A DNA stretch of 30,899 bases from CAZWDL01 sp964632995 (lineage in GTDB: Bacteria > Bacteroidota > Bacteroidia > Chitinophagales > Saprospiraceae): assembly GCA_964632995.1 (NCBI GenBank), contig CAZWDL010000089.1, positions 1 to 30,899 on the forward strand. The letters are read 5' to 3'. This document shows, one piece after another, positions 19,117 through 26,604 of this stretch. Position numbers and translations under genes: made by a program. Below the pieces are notes generated by a model. It searched no databases and was not told where the DNA came from. It saw nothing but the letters and a program-made list of their open reading frames with translations. The first letter of the stretch is position 1, and every line of letters begins with the position of its first letter.

Positions 19117-19148
19117 TTGAGGGGGTGACTCCAAGTCACCCCCCTCAA
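19117..19148. other. Hairpin between FAD paralogues 2 and 3
   Basis: TTGAGGGGGTGACT (19117-19130) and GTCACCCCCCTCAA (19135-19148) form an almost perfect GC-rich stem with a four-base CCAA loop and one bulged C. No T-run follows, so it is a better candidate for RNA processing or stabilisation than for a strong intrinsic terminator. It starts 31 bases past the stop of paralogue 2. Confidence 0.6.
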
Positions 19149-19194
19149 TACATCCGGTCGAAAATGAAACTCTTAGTTTGCAAAAATAGTAGAT

Positions 19195-20877
19195 ATGAAA
19201 TACTTCAACTTTCTCTTGTTACTCGTCTTCGGCCTTTTTGCCTGCAATGGCGAACAGACCAGTAATTCAACAGAAGACTCCACTTACGACATCGTCATCT
19301 ACGGCGCTACCTCCGGAGGTGTCGCCGCCGCTGTGCAGGCCAAACGCATGGGCAAATCAGTACTGCTTATCGAACCCAGCGCCAGAATCGGCGGCTTGAC
19401 GACCGGCGGGCTCGGCCAGACCGATATAGGCAACAAACAAGCTATCGGCGGCATCTCCCGCGAATTTTACGAAGGCATTAAAAAGTACTACGACAATCCG
19501 GACAACTGGGAGTATCAGACCGCACAGGAATACCAGGACGGCGGCCAAACCCGCACGCAAGAAGGCGAAACGGCGATGTGGACCTTCGAGCCCTCCGCCG
19601 CCCTCAGTATCTATCAGGACTGGATCCGGGACAACGACATCGAACTGGTCATGGAGCAAAAACTGGATCGTGAAAACGGGGTGAAAAAGGATGGGGAAGC
19701 CATTACTTCCATTACCATGCTATCCGGCGAGGAATACGCCGGCAGGGTCTTCATCGACGCCACCTACGAAGGCGACCTGATGGCAACGGCCGGCGTTTCT
19801 TATACGGTAGGCCGTGAATCCAACGACAAGTACAACGAAACCCTCAACGGCGTCAACACCACCCTGACTGATACGACCATGACGGGCTATCCCGCACGCA
19901 ACGCCATCAATCACAACTTCGTAGATGGGGTCGATCCCTATATTGTAGCCGGAGATCCCAGTAGTGGTTTATTACCTTTTATCGATCCCACCGGACCGGG
20001 CGAAGAGGGATCGGGTGACAATCGCGTGCAGGCCTACTGCTATCGCATGTGCCTGACCGACTATCCGGACAACCGGATTCCCTTTGAAAAACCGGAAGGG
20101 TACAACGAACTGGATTACGAACTCCTGCTGCGCAATTACGAGGCCGGCGAGGACGGCTTCCCCTGGATTAACTCCAAGATGCCCAACCGCAAGACCGATA
20201 CCAACAACCGCACTGGCTTCTCCACCGATTTTATCGGTCAGAATTACGACTACCCGGAAGCCGGCTACGAAGAAAGAGAACGGATCAGAGAGCGTCACCG
20301 GCAGTACCAGAAGGGGCTGATGTGGACGCTGGCCTATCATCCCCGCATGCCGGAACGCATCCGGGAGGAAATCTCCCGCTGGGGTACCTGCAAGGACGAA
20401 TTCGCCCGCGAAGACGGCTGGCAGGAACAGCTCTACGTCCGCGAAGCCCGACGTATGATCGGCGAGTACGTCATGACCCAGTACAACTGCGAAGGGCTGG
20501 AAGTGGCCGAAGACGCCGTCGGCATGGGCGCCTACGGCATGGACTCCCACAACACCCAGCGCTACGTCACGGCAGAGGGCTGGGTGAAAAACGAAGGCAA
20601 CGTGGAGGCCAAAGTGCAGGCCCCGTATCCCATTAGCTACCGTTCGATTACGCCTAAGCGGGAGGAATGCACCAACCTGCTGGTGCCCGTTTGCCTGAGC
20701 GCCTCCCATATCGCCTTCGGCTCCATTCGCATGGAACCGGTGTTTATGGTGCTGGGCCAGTCGGCGGCAACGGCGGCCGGCCTGGCGGTCGACGGCGATA
20801 TGCCGGTACAGAATGTGGCGTATGAAAACCTTCAGCCTTTATTGCTGGAAGGAAAGCAGGTGTTGAAGAATGAATGA
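19195..20877 (+). CDS. Lipoprotein FAD-dependent oxidoreductase, paralogue 3
   Basis: A 560-residue member of the same flavoprotein array. The short signal peptide ends in LFAC (C17). The FAD-binding strand is YDIVIYGATSGGVAAA (about 31-46). It shares with its neighbours GGLTTGGLGQTDIG, FIDATYEGDLMATAGVSYTVGRE, VQAYCYRMCLT, PNRKTDTNN, STDFIGQNYDYPE, REARRMIGEYVMTQYN and SASHIAFGSIRMEPVF. It contains the Trp-rich insertion (DNPDNWEYQTAQEYQDG) present in paralogues 2 to 4. Its last codons overlap the longest reading of paralogue 4 by eight bases (ATGAATGA), so the two are surely co-transcribed and possibly translationally coupled. The enzyme presumably acts in the periplasm or at the cell surface. 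Reaction unknown. Confidence 0.94.
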   Translation: MKYFNFLLLLVFGLFACNGEQTSNSTEDSTYDIVIYGATSGGVAAAVQAKRMGKSVLLIEPSARIGGLTTGGLGQTDIGNKQAIGGISREFYEGIKKYYDNPDNWEYQTAQEYQDGGQTRTQEGETAMWTFEPSAALSIYQDWIRDNDIELVMEQKLDRENGVKKDGEAITSITMLSGEEYAGRVFIDATYEGDLMATAGVSYTVGRESNDKYNETLNGVNTTLTDTTMTGYPARNAINHNFVDGVDPYIVAGDPSSGLLPFIDPTGPGEEGSGDNRVQAYCYRMCLTDYPDNRIPFEKPEGYNELDYELLLRNYEAGEDGFPWINSKMPNRKTDTNNRTGFSTDFIGQNYDYPEAGYEERERIRERHRQYQKGLMWTLAYHPRMPERIREEISRWGTCKDEFAREDGWQEQLYVREARRMIGEYVMTQYNCEGLEVAEDAVGMGAYGMDSHNTQRYVTAEGWVKNEGNVEAKVQAPYPISYRSITPKREECTNLLVPVCLSASHIAFGSIRMEPVFMVLGQSAATAAGLAVDGDMPVQNVAYENLQPLLLEGKQVLKNE

Positions 20878-22531
20878 TCTCGCAACTTTCAAGATAAAAT
20901 CAATCCCTATGGTGCGCTCTTCACTTTTCCTTTTGCTGAGCGGGATGCTGCTGTGCTCCTGTTCAACCGGAGAGAAGGAATCTCTCGTATACGACCTCGT
21001 CGTTTACGGTAGTACGCCGGCGGGTATTTCCTCTGCCATCCAGGCAAAAAGGATGGAAAAATCGGTTGTCCTGATCAGCCCAAACGAACATCTGGGAGGC
21101 GCCACCACCGGAGGACTAACCTGGACCGACTACGGCCGGGAGGAAACTATCGGCGGGTTGGCCGATGAGTTTTACACCCGCATCAAAGCTCATTACGACG
21201 ATCCGGGCAGTTGGAAGTACGAAGACCGCGATCAAAGTCCGGTTTATGATCCCAAAGCGCGCTACATCCGGAGTTTTGAACCACACGTCGCTATGCGCTT
21301 CTTTCGGGAATTGCTTGAAGAGGCCGGCGTGAAAATCATTTTTAACGAACCCCTGCGCAAGGTGGAAAAAGAGGGACCGAAGATCAGCAGCATTGCCACC
21401 ACCTCCGGTAAAACCTTTTCGGGACACATGTTTATAGATGCTACCTACGAAGGGGATCTCATGGCCATGGCTGGTGTGAGCTACCACACCGGCCGGGAAA
21501 GCGAGGCGCAATACGGCGAAGACCTGGCCGGCGTGCTCGGTGAGAAGGAGAACTACCGGCAGCCTAAAAAGTACTTTGGTAAAGCGGTCGATCCTTACGA
21601 TGATGAAGGAAATCTGCTGCCGGGCATTCAGGATGTGGAGATGGGAGAACCCGGAGAAGGAGATGATAAAATTCAGGCCTACAACTTTCGCATGTGCCTG
21701 AGCCGTCATCCCGACAACCGCATTCCCATCACCGAACCGGAGGGCTACGATCCGTGGACCTACGAACTGCTGGCCCGGTACATCGCGGTCAATCCGCCCG
21801 CTACACTCTCTGACCTCATTAAAGTCAGTCCGGCGCCCAACCTCAAAACGGACATCAATGACGGCTGCCCCTTCAGCACCGATTATATCGGCGCCAACTG
21901 GGACTATCCGGAGGGCGATTCGGCCACCCGGGCCGCGATAATTGAGGATCACATCCGTTTTACCAAGGGACTGATCTACTTCATTGGGCATGACGATCGG
22001 GTTCCTGAAGAAGTCAGAAAAGAGATGCTCGAATACGGCTACCCCAAAGACGAATATGTCGACAACGGGCACTGGACGCCTCAGCTCTACATTCGCGAAA
22101 CCCGCCGGATGATCGGCGAATACGTCATGACCCAGCAGGATTGTCAGCAGGATACCCTTAAGGAAACCTCCGCGGGTATCGGTTCTTTTGGGGTCGATAG
22201 CCACCACCTGCAGCGACTGGTGGTCAACGGAGAGGTGATGAATGAGGGGAATTTTCTTGCGGAACATCACCCATACGAAATACCTTACGAGTCTCTGCTT
22301 CCGAAACGGGAAGATTGTTCCAATTTATTGGTTCCCGTCTGCCTGAGCGCTTCCCACATCGCCTTCGGATCTATCCGGATGGAACCGGTATACATGATCC
22401 TGGGGCAGTCGGCGGCAACGGCGGCAATGCTGGCGCTTGAAGAGGGAACCACACTGCATGAGTTGAGTTATGACAAATTGAAAACGGAACTTTTGAATAA
22501 CGGTCAGAAGTTGAAATTGGATAATGGATAA
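20870..22531 (+). CDS. Lipoprotein FAD-dependent oxidoreductase, paralogue 4
   Basis: The last of four tandem flavoprotein genes, 553 residues from this start. The ATG at 20870 overlaps the preceding gene, but an in-frame ATG at 20909 gives MVRSSLFLLLSGMLLCSC, a cleaner lipoprotein signal with the lipobox cysteine at residue 31 of the long form. I think 20909 is the likelier signal-peptide start, while 20870 may serve for coupling. The FAD strand is YDLVVYGSTPAGISSA, with a TP pair where the others have TS. Shared blocks are FIDATYEGDLMAMAGVSYHTGRE, KIQAYNFRMCLS, RETRRMIGEYVMTQQD and SASHIAFGSIRMEPVY. It differs from the others in LKTDINDG replacing the RKTDTNN motif. After it the locus is interrupted by an unrelated deacylase gene. 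Confidence 0.93.
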   Translation: MNDLATFKIKSIPMVRSSLFLLLSGMLLCSCSTGEKESLVYDLVVYGSTPAGISSAIQAKRMEKSVVLISPNEHLGGATTGGLTWTDYGREETIGGLADEFYTRIKAHYDDPGSWKYEDRDQSPVYDPKARYIRSFEPHVAMRFFRELLEEAGVKIIFNEPLRKVEKEGPKISSIATTSGKTFSGHMFIDATYEGDLMAMAGVSYHTGRESEAQYGEDLAGVLGEKENYRQPKKYFGKAVDPYDDEGNLLPGIQDVEMGEPGEGDDKIQAYNFRMCLSRHPDNRIPITEPEGYDPWTYELLARYIAVNPPATLSDLIKVSPAPNLKTDINDGCPFSTDYIGANWDYPEGDSATRAAIIEDHIRFTKGLIYFIGHDDRVPEEVRKEMLEYGYPKDEYVDNGHWTPQLYIRETRRMIGEYVMTQQDCQQDTLKETSAGIGSFGVDSHHLQRLVVNGEVMNEGNFLAEHHPYEIPYESLLPKREDCSNLLVPVCLSASHIAFGSIRMEPVYMILGQSAATAAMLALEEGTTLHELSYDKLKTELLNNGQKLKLDNG

Positions 22532-22692
22532 TTTGCCTTACCTGACGCGCCGCATAGTGATCTTTATCATTGCCAGGATTGAGCAATTATGTTATACTAA
22601 AGGAGTGATTATTCAATTTCTGCTGCAGAAGCAGGCTTTTGGAAAATAAAATTTTTAGAAGCCTGGATTTTTTAACTCAAAAAATGATCATT

Positions 22693-23157
22693 ATGCCAGT
22701 CCAAAAACTAAAGAGGTTCCTGGACAGCCACGGGGTAGACTACAGAACCATCCCTCACTCGGAAGCCTTTACGGCTGAAACGGTGGCTGCCTCTGCTCAT
22801 ATTCCAGGTCAGGAATTAGCTAAGACTGTAATGGTCAAAGTAGACGGAGAGATGGCCATGGCGGTGCTGCCGGCTTCTTTTCAGGTTGACTTTAACCTGT
22901 TGAAAGAAACCAGTGGTGCGGAAAATATTGAACTGGCCAGTGAACAAGAGTTCAGGGATTTGTTCCCGGACTGTGAAGTCGGCGCTATGCCGCCCTTCGG
23001 CAATCTTTATGATATGGAAGTTTATGTCGCGGATGCCTTGACGGAAGATGAGGAAATTGCTTTCAATGCAGGTTCCCACACGGAGCTGATCAAGATGCCC
23101 TACAAGGATTTTGAGCGGCTGGTGAAGCCGAAGGTCATGAGATTTGCCGCTACCTGA
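22693..23157 (+). CDS. YbaK/EbsC-family aminoacyl-tRNA deacylase
   Basis: A 154-residue cytoplasmic protein of the YbaK/ProX editing family, which hydrolyses mis-charged aminoacyl-tRNAs in trans. The N-terminal MPVQKLKRFLDSHGVDYRTI is the usual start. K44 in ELAKTVMVKVDG is the conserved lysine. GAMPPFGNLY and FNAGSHTELIKM match the remaining family motifs. Longer readings from a TTG at 22639 or an ATG at 22684 are possible; I chose the ATG at 22693 because the fold begins there. It is a housekeeping-type function sitting inside the catabolic region. A strong terminator follows, and 160 bases without clear genes precede it. Which amino acid it removes cannot be told from the sequence. Confidence 0.9.
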   Translation: MPVQKLKRFLDSHGVDYRTIPHSEAFTAETVAASAHIPGQELAKTVMVKVDGEMAMAVLPASFQVDFNLLKETSGAENIELASEQEFRDLFPDCEVGAMPPFGNLYDMEVYVADALTEDEEIAFNAGSHTELIKMPYKDFERLVKPKVMRFAAT

Positions 23158-23174
23158 GCTGTGCCTCCCTCCTG

Positions 23175-23234
23175 CCAGTAGGTATGAAATTCCGGTCACA
23201 CCCTGGGGACCTTCCCGGGGCCTGCTGGTTTTTT
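23175..23234 (+). terminator. Intrinsic terminator after the YbaK-like gene
   Basis: The outer arms CCAGTAGG (23175-23182) and CCTGCTGG (23221-23228) pair with one G-U wobble. Inside, CCCTGGGG and CCCGGGG can pair as well. A run of six T follows directly (23229-23234). This is the clearest intrinsic terminator in the window and separates the upstream genes from the sulfatase at 23392. Confidence 0.7.
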
Positions 23235-23391
23235 CCTGTTCCGTTCTTACCCCCTGATTTCCCACCATTGTCAGGGACATACCGGTTATGTACGTCAGCA
23301 GTTATTACCGGAGGAAGTCCAAAATTCCTTCACAGGTGAATTATACTGCCTTCCATTTTTTATAGGTTCGTGACCAGGAAATTTAAAATCA

Positions 23392-25059
23392 ATGAATTTT
23401 GTATTTATTTCGCTCCTTTTGGCCCCGGTTTGGGTAACCTCGTTCAAGCAAGGCTTGACCTGGCAAACTTTCCGACTTCCGGTTTCCGGTTTCCGACTTG
23501 GTATTATTCATTTTGCGGAAGCGCATAAAACCATCTTATTCCTTCTCTTGGTTGCTGTTTTCAGCACCTTCACAGGATGCCGTCCTGAATCTTCGGAAGC
23601 CGGCGCAGCCGAAAACACACCCCTTCCCAATGTCGTCCTCATCCTCGCCGATGACCTGGGTTACGGCGATGTGGGCGCCTACAATCCGGAATCGAAAATT
23701 CAAACGCCGAATATCGACCGCCTGGCCCGGGAAGGCATGCGCTTTACTGATGCCCACTCACCCTCCTCCGTTTGCACGCCTACCCGCTACGGCATTCTAA
23801 CCGGATGTTATGCCTGGCGCAGCGGTCTGAAGAAAGGTGTGCTCTGGGGCTTCGGGCGTACCTTTATGGATACCGCCCGGGTCAACCTGGCTTTCTTGCT
23901 CAGGGCGGAGGGCTACCGCACCGGCGTCGTCGGCAAATGGCACCTGGGGCTGGACTGGGCTGTCAAGGAGGCTTACCGGGACTCGATTATCCCTAATGCC
24001 AACGGAATTATCTTTGACACGCCCGCCGGGTGGCTCGATTTCAGCCGCCCGGTAACGGTAGGGGCCAATGATTACGGCTTCGATTACTCCTATATTTTAC
24101 CGGCCTCTCTTGATATTCCCCCTTACTGCTATGTGGAAAATGATACTATCCTTGGCGGCCTGAGTGCTTATACCGAAGGCAATGACCTGGATAAAGGTTT
24201 TGCTGAAGCCTTCTGGCGGCCCGGTCCCATGACGGAAGGCTTCTCTTTTGAGGGTGTTTTACCCCGGTTTACCCAAAAGGCGAAGGAATTTATTACGGAA
24301 AGTGCTAAAGATGATTCACCCTTTTTCCTGTATTTCCCCCTGAATGCCCCGCATACCCCCTGGGTGGCGACGGCTCAGTTTGACGACAGCTCGGAAGCCG
24401 GTAAATACGGGGACTTCGTTCAGCAGGTGGACCATGAAGTGGGGCAAATTATGCAGACCCTGGAAGAGCAGGGGCTTGCAGATAATACCCTCGTCATTTT
24501 TACTTCCGATAACGGTCCTTTCTGGAAGCCGGATTATATTGAAAAATACCAGCACCGGGCGGCGGGCAACCTACGGGGTATGAAAGCCGATGCCTGGGAA
24601 GGCGGTCACAGGGTGCCCTTTATCGTAAAATGGCCCGGACAAATTGAAGGCAACACCGAAAACGATACGCCCATTACTCAGACCTGTCTGCTGGCTACGC
24701 TTGCCGGGATAACAGGACAGGAATTGGGAGCCAATGCAGGAGAGGACAGCCAAAGTATTTTACCGGCATTGCTGCAAAAGGGGGAGGTTGAACCCGAAAG
24801 AAAGCCCATCATCCATCATTCCTCCCGGGGTGTTTTTGCCATACGCAGCGGACCCTGGAAGCTGATCGAAGGGCTGGGATCCGGTGGTTTTTCGGAACCG
24901 GTGCATCGCGAACCCGAAGCAGATGGGCCCGAAGGGCAATTATATAATCTGGAAAACGATCCGCGGGAGCAGCACAATCTTTATCTGGAAAAACCGGCAA
25001 TTGTCAATCAACTTAAAGCGGAACTGAGTAAAGTCAGAGACAGTATATTACCGAAGTAG
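23392..25059 (+). CDS. Lipoprotein arylsulfatase-type sulfatase, CTPTR, with an odd N-terminal extension
   Basis: A formylglycine sulfatase of 555 residues from this ATG. The metal motif is VVLILADDLGYGDVGAY (about 81-97), C128 in SSVCTPTRYGILTG is the catalytic position, and GKWHLGLDW and FTSDNGPFW complete the core. The lipobox FTGC puts the lipidated cysteine at residue 63, far later than the usual 17-30. The preceding residues (about 24-37, WQTFRLPVSGFRLG) are encoded by the CTTCCGA-type repeat at 23463-23499. The true start may therefore be a non-ATG codon near residue 38, giving the leader IIHFAEAHKTILFLLLVAVF; no ATG or GTG lies in that stretch. Closest in the window to the sulfatase at 14012. 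The CE7-like esterase gene follows 49 bases later and probably shares its transcript. Confidence 0.93.
   Translation: MNFVFISLLLAPVWVTSFKQGLTWQTFRLPVSGFRLGIIHFAEAHKTILFLLLVAVFSTFTGCRPESSEAGAAENTPLPNVVLILADDLGYGDVGAYNPESKIQTPNIDRLAREGMRFTDAHSPSSVCTPTRYGILTGCYAWRSGLKKGVLWGFGRTFMDTARVNLAFLLRAEGYRTGVVGKWHLGLDWAVKEAYRDSIIPNANGIIFDTPAGWLDFSRPVTVGANDYGFDYSYILPASLDIPPYCYVENDTILGGLSAYTEGNDLDKGFAEAFWRPGPMTEGFSFEGVLPRFTQKAKEFITESAKDDSPFFLYFPLNAPHTPWVATAQFDDSSEAGKYGDFVQQVDHEVGQIMQTLEEQGLADNTLVIFTSDNGPFWKPDYIEKYQHRAAGNLRGMKADAWEGGHRVPFIVKWPGQIEGNTENDTPITQTCLLATLAGITGQELGANAGEDSQSILPALLQKGEVEPERKPIIHHSSRGVFAIRSGPWKLIEGLGSGGFSEPVHREPEADGPEGQLYNLENDPREQHNLYLEKPAIVNQLKAELSKVRDSILPK
23463..23499. repeat. CTTCCGA-type repeat inside the sulfatase 5' end
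   Basis: The segment reads GCAAACTTTCCGACTTCCG, then two TTTCCGG-like units and TTTCCGACTT. Its first 19 bases match the copy at 2219 with one change, and it is the reverse complement of the heptamer series at 28711. It falls in the reading frame upstream of the lipobox of the sulfatase gene. Confidence 0.6.
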
Positions 25060-25108
25060 GGGTCACCAGAAAGCAACCTTTGATTAGTTACCAAATAACA
25101 TCAAACCA

Positions 25109-26425
25109 ATGAATAAAATAAGAATCCAACTTCTGCTGACCCTTTTTCTGCTGATCCTCTTGCAGGCTACCCTGCCGGCCCAGCCCAGCCAGTCGCGCGT
25201 ACAGGTGATCGTCACGCCGGAAGACGCCGACTGGACCTACGAGACCGGTGAACAAGCCGATTTCATCGTGAAGGTCCTGCGCGACGGCCAGCCGGTGCCC
25301 GGCGCCAAAATCACGTACAGCATCGGACCGGAGCAGATGGAAGCGGAAAAGAGCGGAGAACTCACCCTGGATAGCGGAAGCGGAGAATTATCGGGCATGC
25401 GCCTGAATGCCCCCGGCTTCGTGCGCTGCGAGGTCAGCAGCGAAGTGGACGGCCATACCTACCGCAGCTGGGGAACGGCCGGCTTCAGCCCGGAGGAACT
25501 GCAACCGGTGACCGCCATGCCCGACGACTTTGACGATTTCTGGTCGCAGGCCAAAGCCGAACTGGCGGAAATTCCTGTCGATGCCCAACTCAGCTTGCTG
25601 CCGGAATTCTGCACGCCGAAAATCAACGTCTACCACCTGAAGCTGACCACGCTTGCCCAGCGCAACTGGCGGGGCAATAACAGCCATTTTTACGGAATAC
25701 TCTCTGTTCCCAAAGCGCCGGGAAAATATCCGGCCATTCTCAATGTTCCCGGCGCCGGCGCCCGGCCTTACTTCCCGGATACGCGGGCGGAAGAGGGCCT
25801 GATCACCCTGAGCGTAGGTATCCACGGCGTACCGGTAACGATGGAACCCGAAGTGTACGATGACCTGATGAAGGGCGCCATTTTCAACTACTGGACCAAG
25901 GGGCTGCACGACCGGGATGAGTACTATTACAAGCGCGTCTACCTCGGCTGCGTGCGGGCCATCGACTACCTCTTTTCCATACCTGAATTCGACGGCGAAA
26001 ACCTGGCGGTCACCGGGGGAAGTCAGGGCGGCGCCCTATCCATCGTCATCGCAGGGCTGGATGAGCGCGTCAAATACCTGGCGGCCTTTTATCCCGCCCT
26101 CAGCGACATGAAAGGCTATCTGGAGGACCGCGCCGGCGGCTGGCCGCATATGTTTAGGGATTACGATCCGAAAAAGCAACCGCAGTGGACAGAGGTAGCC
26201 CCTTACTACGATGTGGTCAATTTCGCCCGCCGCGTGCAGGCGCCGGGCTGGTACTCCTGGGGCTACAACGACAACGTCTGTCCGCCAACCTCGATGTATG
26301 CAGCTTATAACGTGATCGAAGCGCCGAAGGAACTGCATCTTTTTCTGGAAACCGGTCACTGGACTTTTCCCGAACAACGGGAGGCGGCAACGGAGTGGTT
26401 GATGAAAAAATTGAAGAAGAATTGA
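25109..26425 (+). CDS. Secreted CE7/acetyl xylan esterase-like (AXE1) hydrolase with N-terminal beta domain
   Basis: A 438-residue alpha/beta hydrolase. A signal peptide (about 1-24, ending LPAQP) directs it to the periplasm or outside. Residues about 30-125 look like an immunoglobulin-type beta domain (TGEQADFIVKVLRDGQPVPGAKITYSI). The hydrolase follows, with DDFWSQAKAEL near 142-152 typical of the acetyl xylan esterase/cephalosporin-C deacetylase family. S305 in GGSQGG is the nucleophile, D388 (YNDNVCPPT) is the probable acid and H417 (ETGHWTF) the base. Family members remove acetyl groups from sugars, so here it probably deacetylates a carbohydrate; the exact substrate is not certain. It lies 49 bases after the sulfatase at 23392, on the same strand, and just upstream of a large palindrome. 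Confidence 0.92.
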   Translation: MNKIRIQLLLTLFLLILLQATLPAQPSQSRVQVIVTPEDADWTYETGEQADFIVKVLRDGQPVPGAKITYSIGPEQMEAEKSGELTLDSGSGELSGMRLNAPGFVRCEVSSEVDGHTYRSWGTAGFSPEELQPVTAMPDDFDDFWSQAKAELAEIPVDAQLSLLPEFCTPKINVYHLKLTTLAQRNWRGNNSHFYGILSVPKAPGKYPAILNVPGAGARPYFPDTRAEEGLITLSVGIHGVPVTMEPEVYDDLMKGAIFNYWTKGLHDRDEYYYKRVYLGCVRAIDYLFSIPEFDGENLAVTGGSQGGALSIVIAGLDERVKYLAAFYPALSDMKGYLEDRAGGWPHMFRDYDPKKQPQWTEVAPYYDVVNFARRVQAPGWYSWGYNDNVCPPTSMYAAYNVIEAPKELHLFLETGHWTFPEQREAATEWLMKKLKKN

Positions 26426-26449
26426 TATTTTTACGAGAGCTTTCCAGTC

Positions 26450-26586
26450 AAGTTTAGAAGTTTAGTCGCTCGCCCTGCGGGCTTCGCTGGTTTAAAAGTT
26501 TAGGGCAAACCTCGGGTTACCCTGGGCAGTCTCTAAACTCCTAAACCAGGAGCGCCGGCAGGCGTGACGGCTAAACTTCTAAACTT
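26450..26586. repeat. 137-bp nested imperfect palindrome rich in TTTAG/CTAAA
   Basis: The outer arms AAGTTTAGAAGTTTAG (26450-26465) and CTAAACTTCTAAACTT (26571-26586) are perfect reverse complements of 16 bases. A second pair, GGTTTAAAAGTTTAG (26489-26503) and CTAAACTCCTAAACC (26533-26547), matches at 13 of 15 positions. The GC-rich stretches between them (GTCGCTCGCCCTGCGGGC and GGAGCGCCGGCAGGCGTGAC) are also partly complementary. The whole could fold as one long cruciform or RNA stem. It fills almost the entire gap between the esterase and acylase genes. Confidence 0.75.
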
Positions 26587-26604
26587 TAAAATGTCAACTG
26601 AACG

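Noticed and set aside
21116..22270. 384-codon open frame on the minus strand
   Set aside because: It mirrors FAD paralogue 4, and similar antisense frames occur opposite the other paralogues because those genes share sequence; no recognisable protein results.
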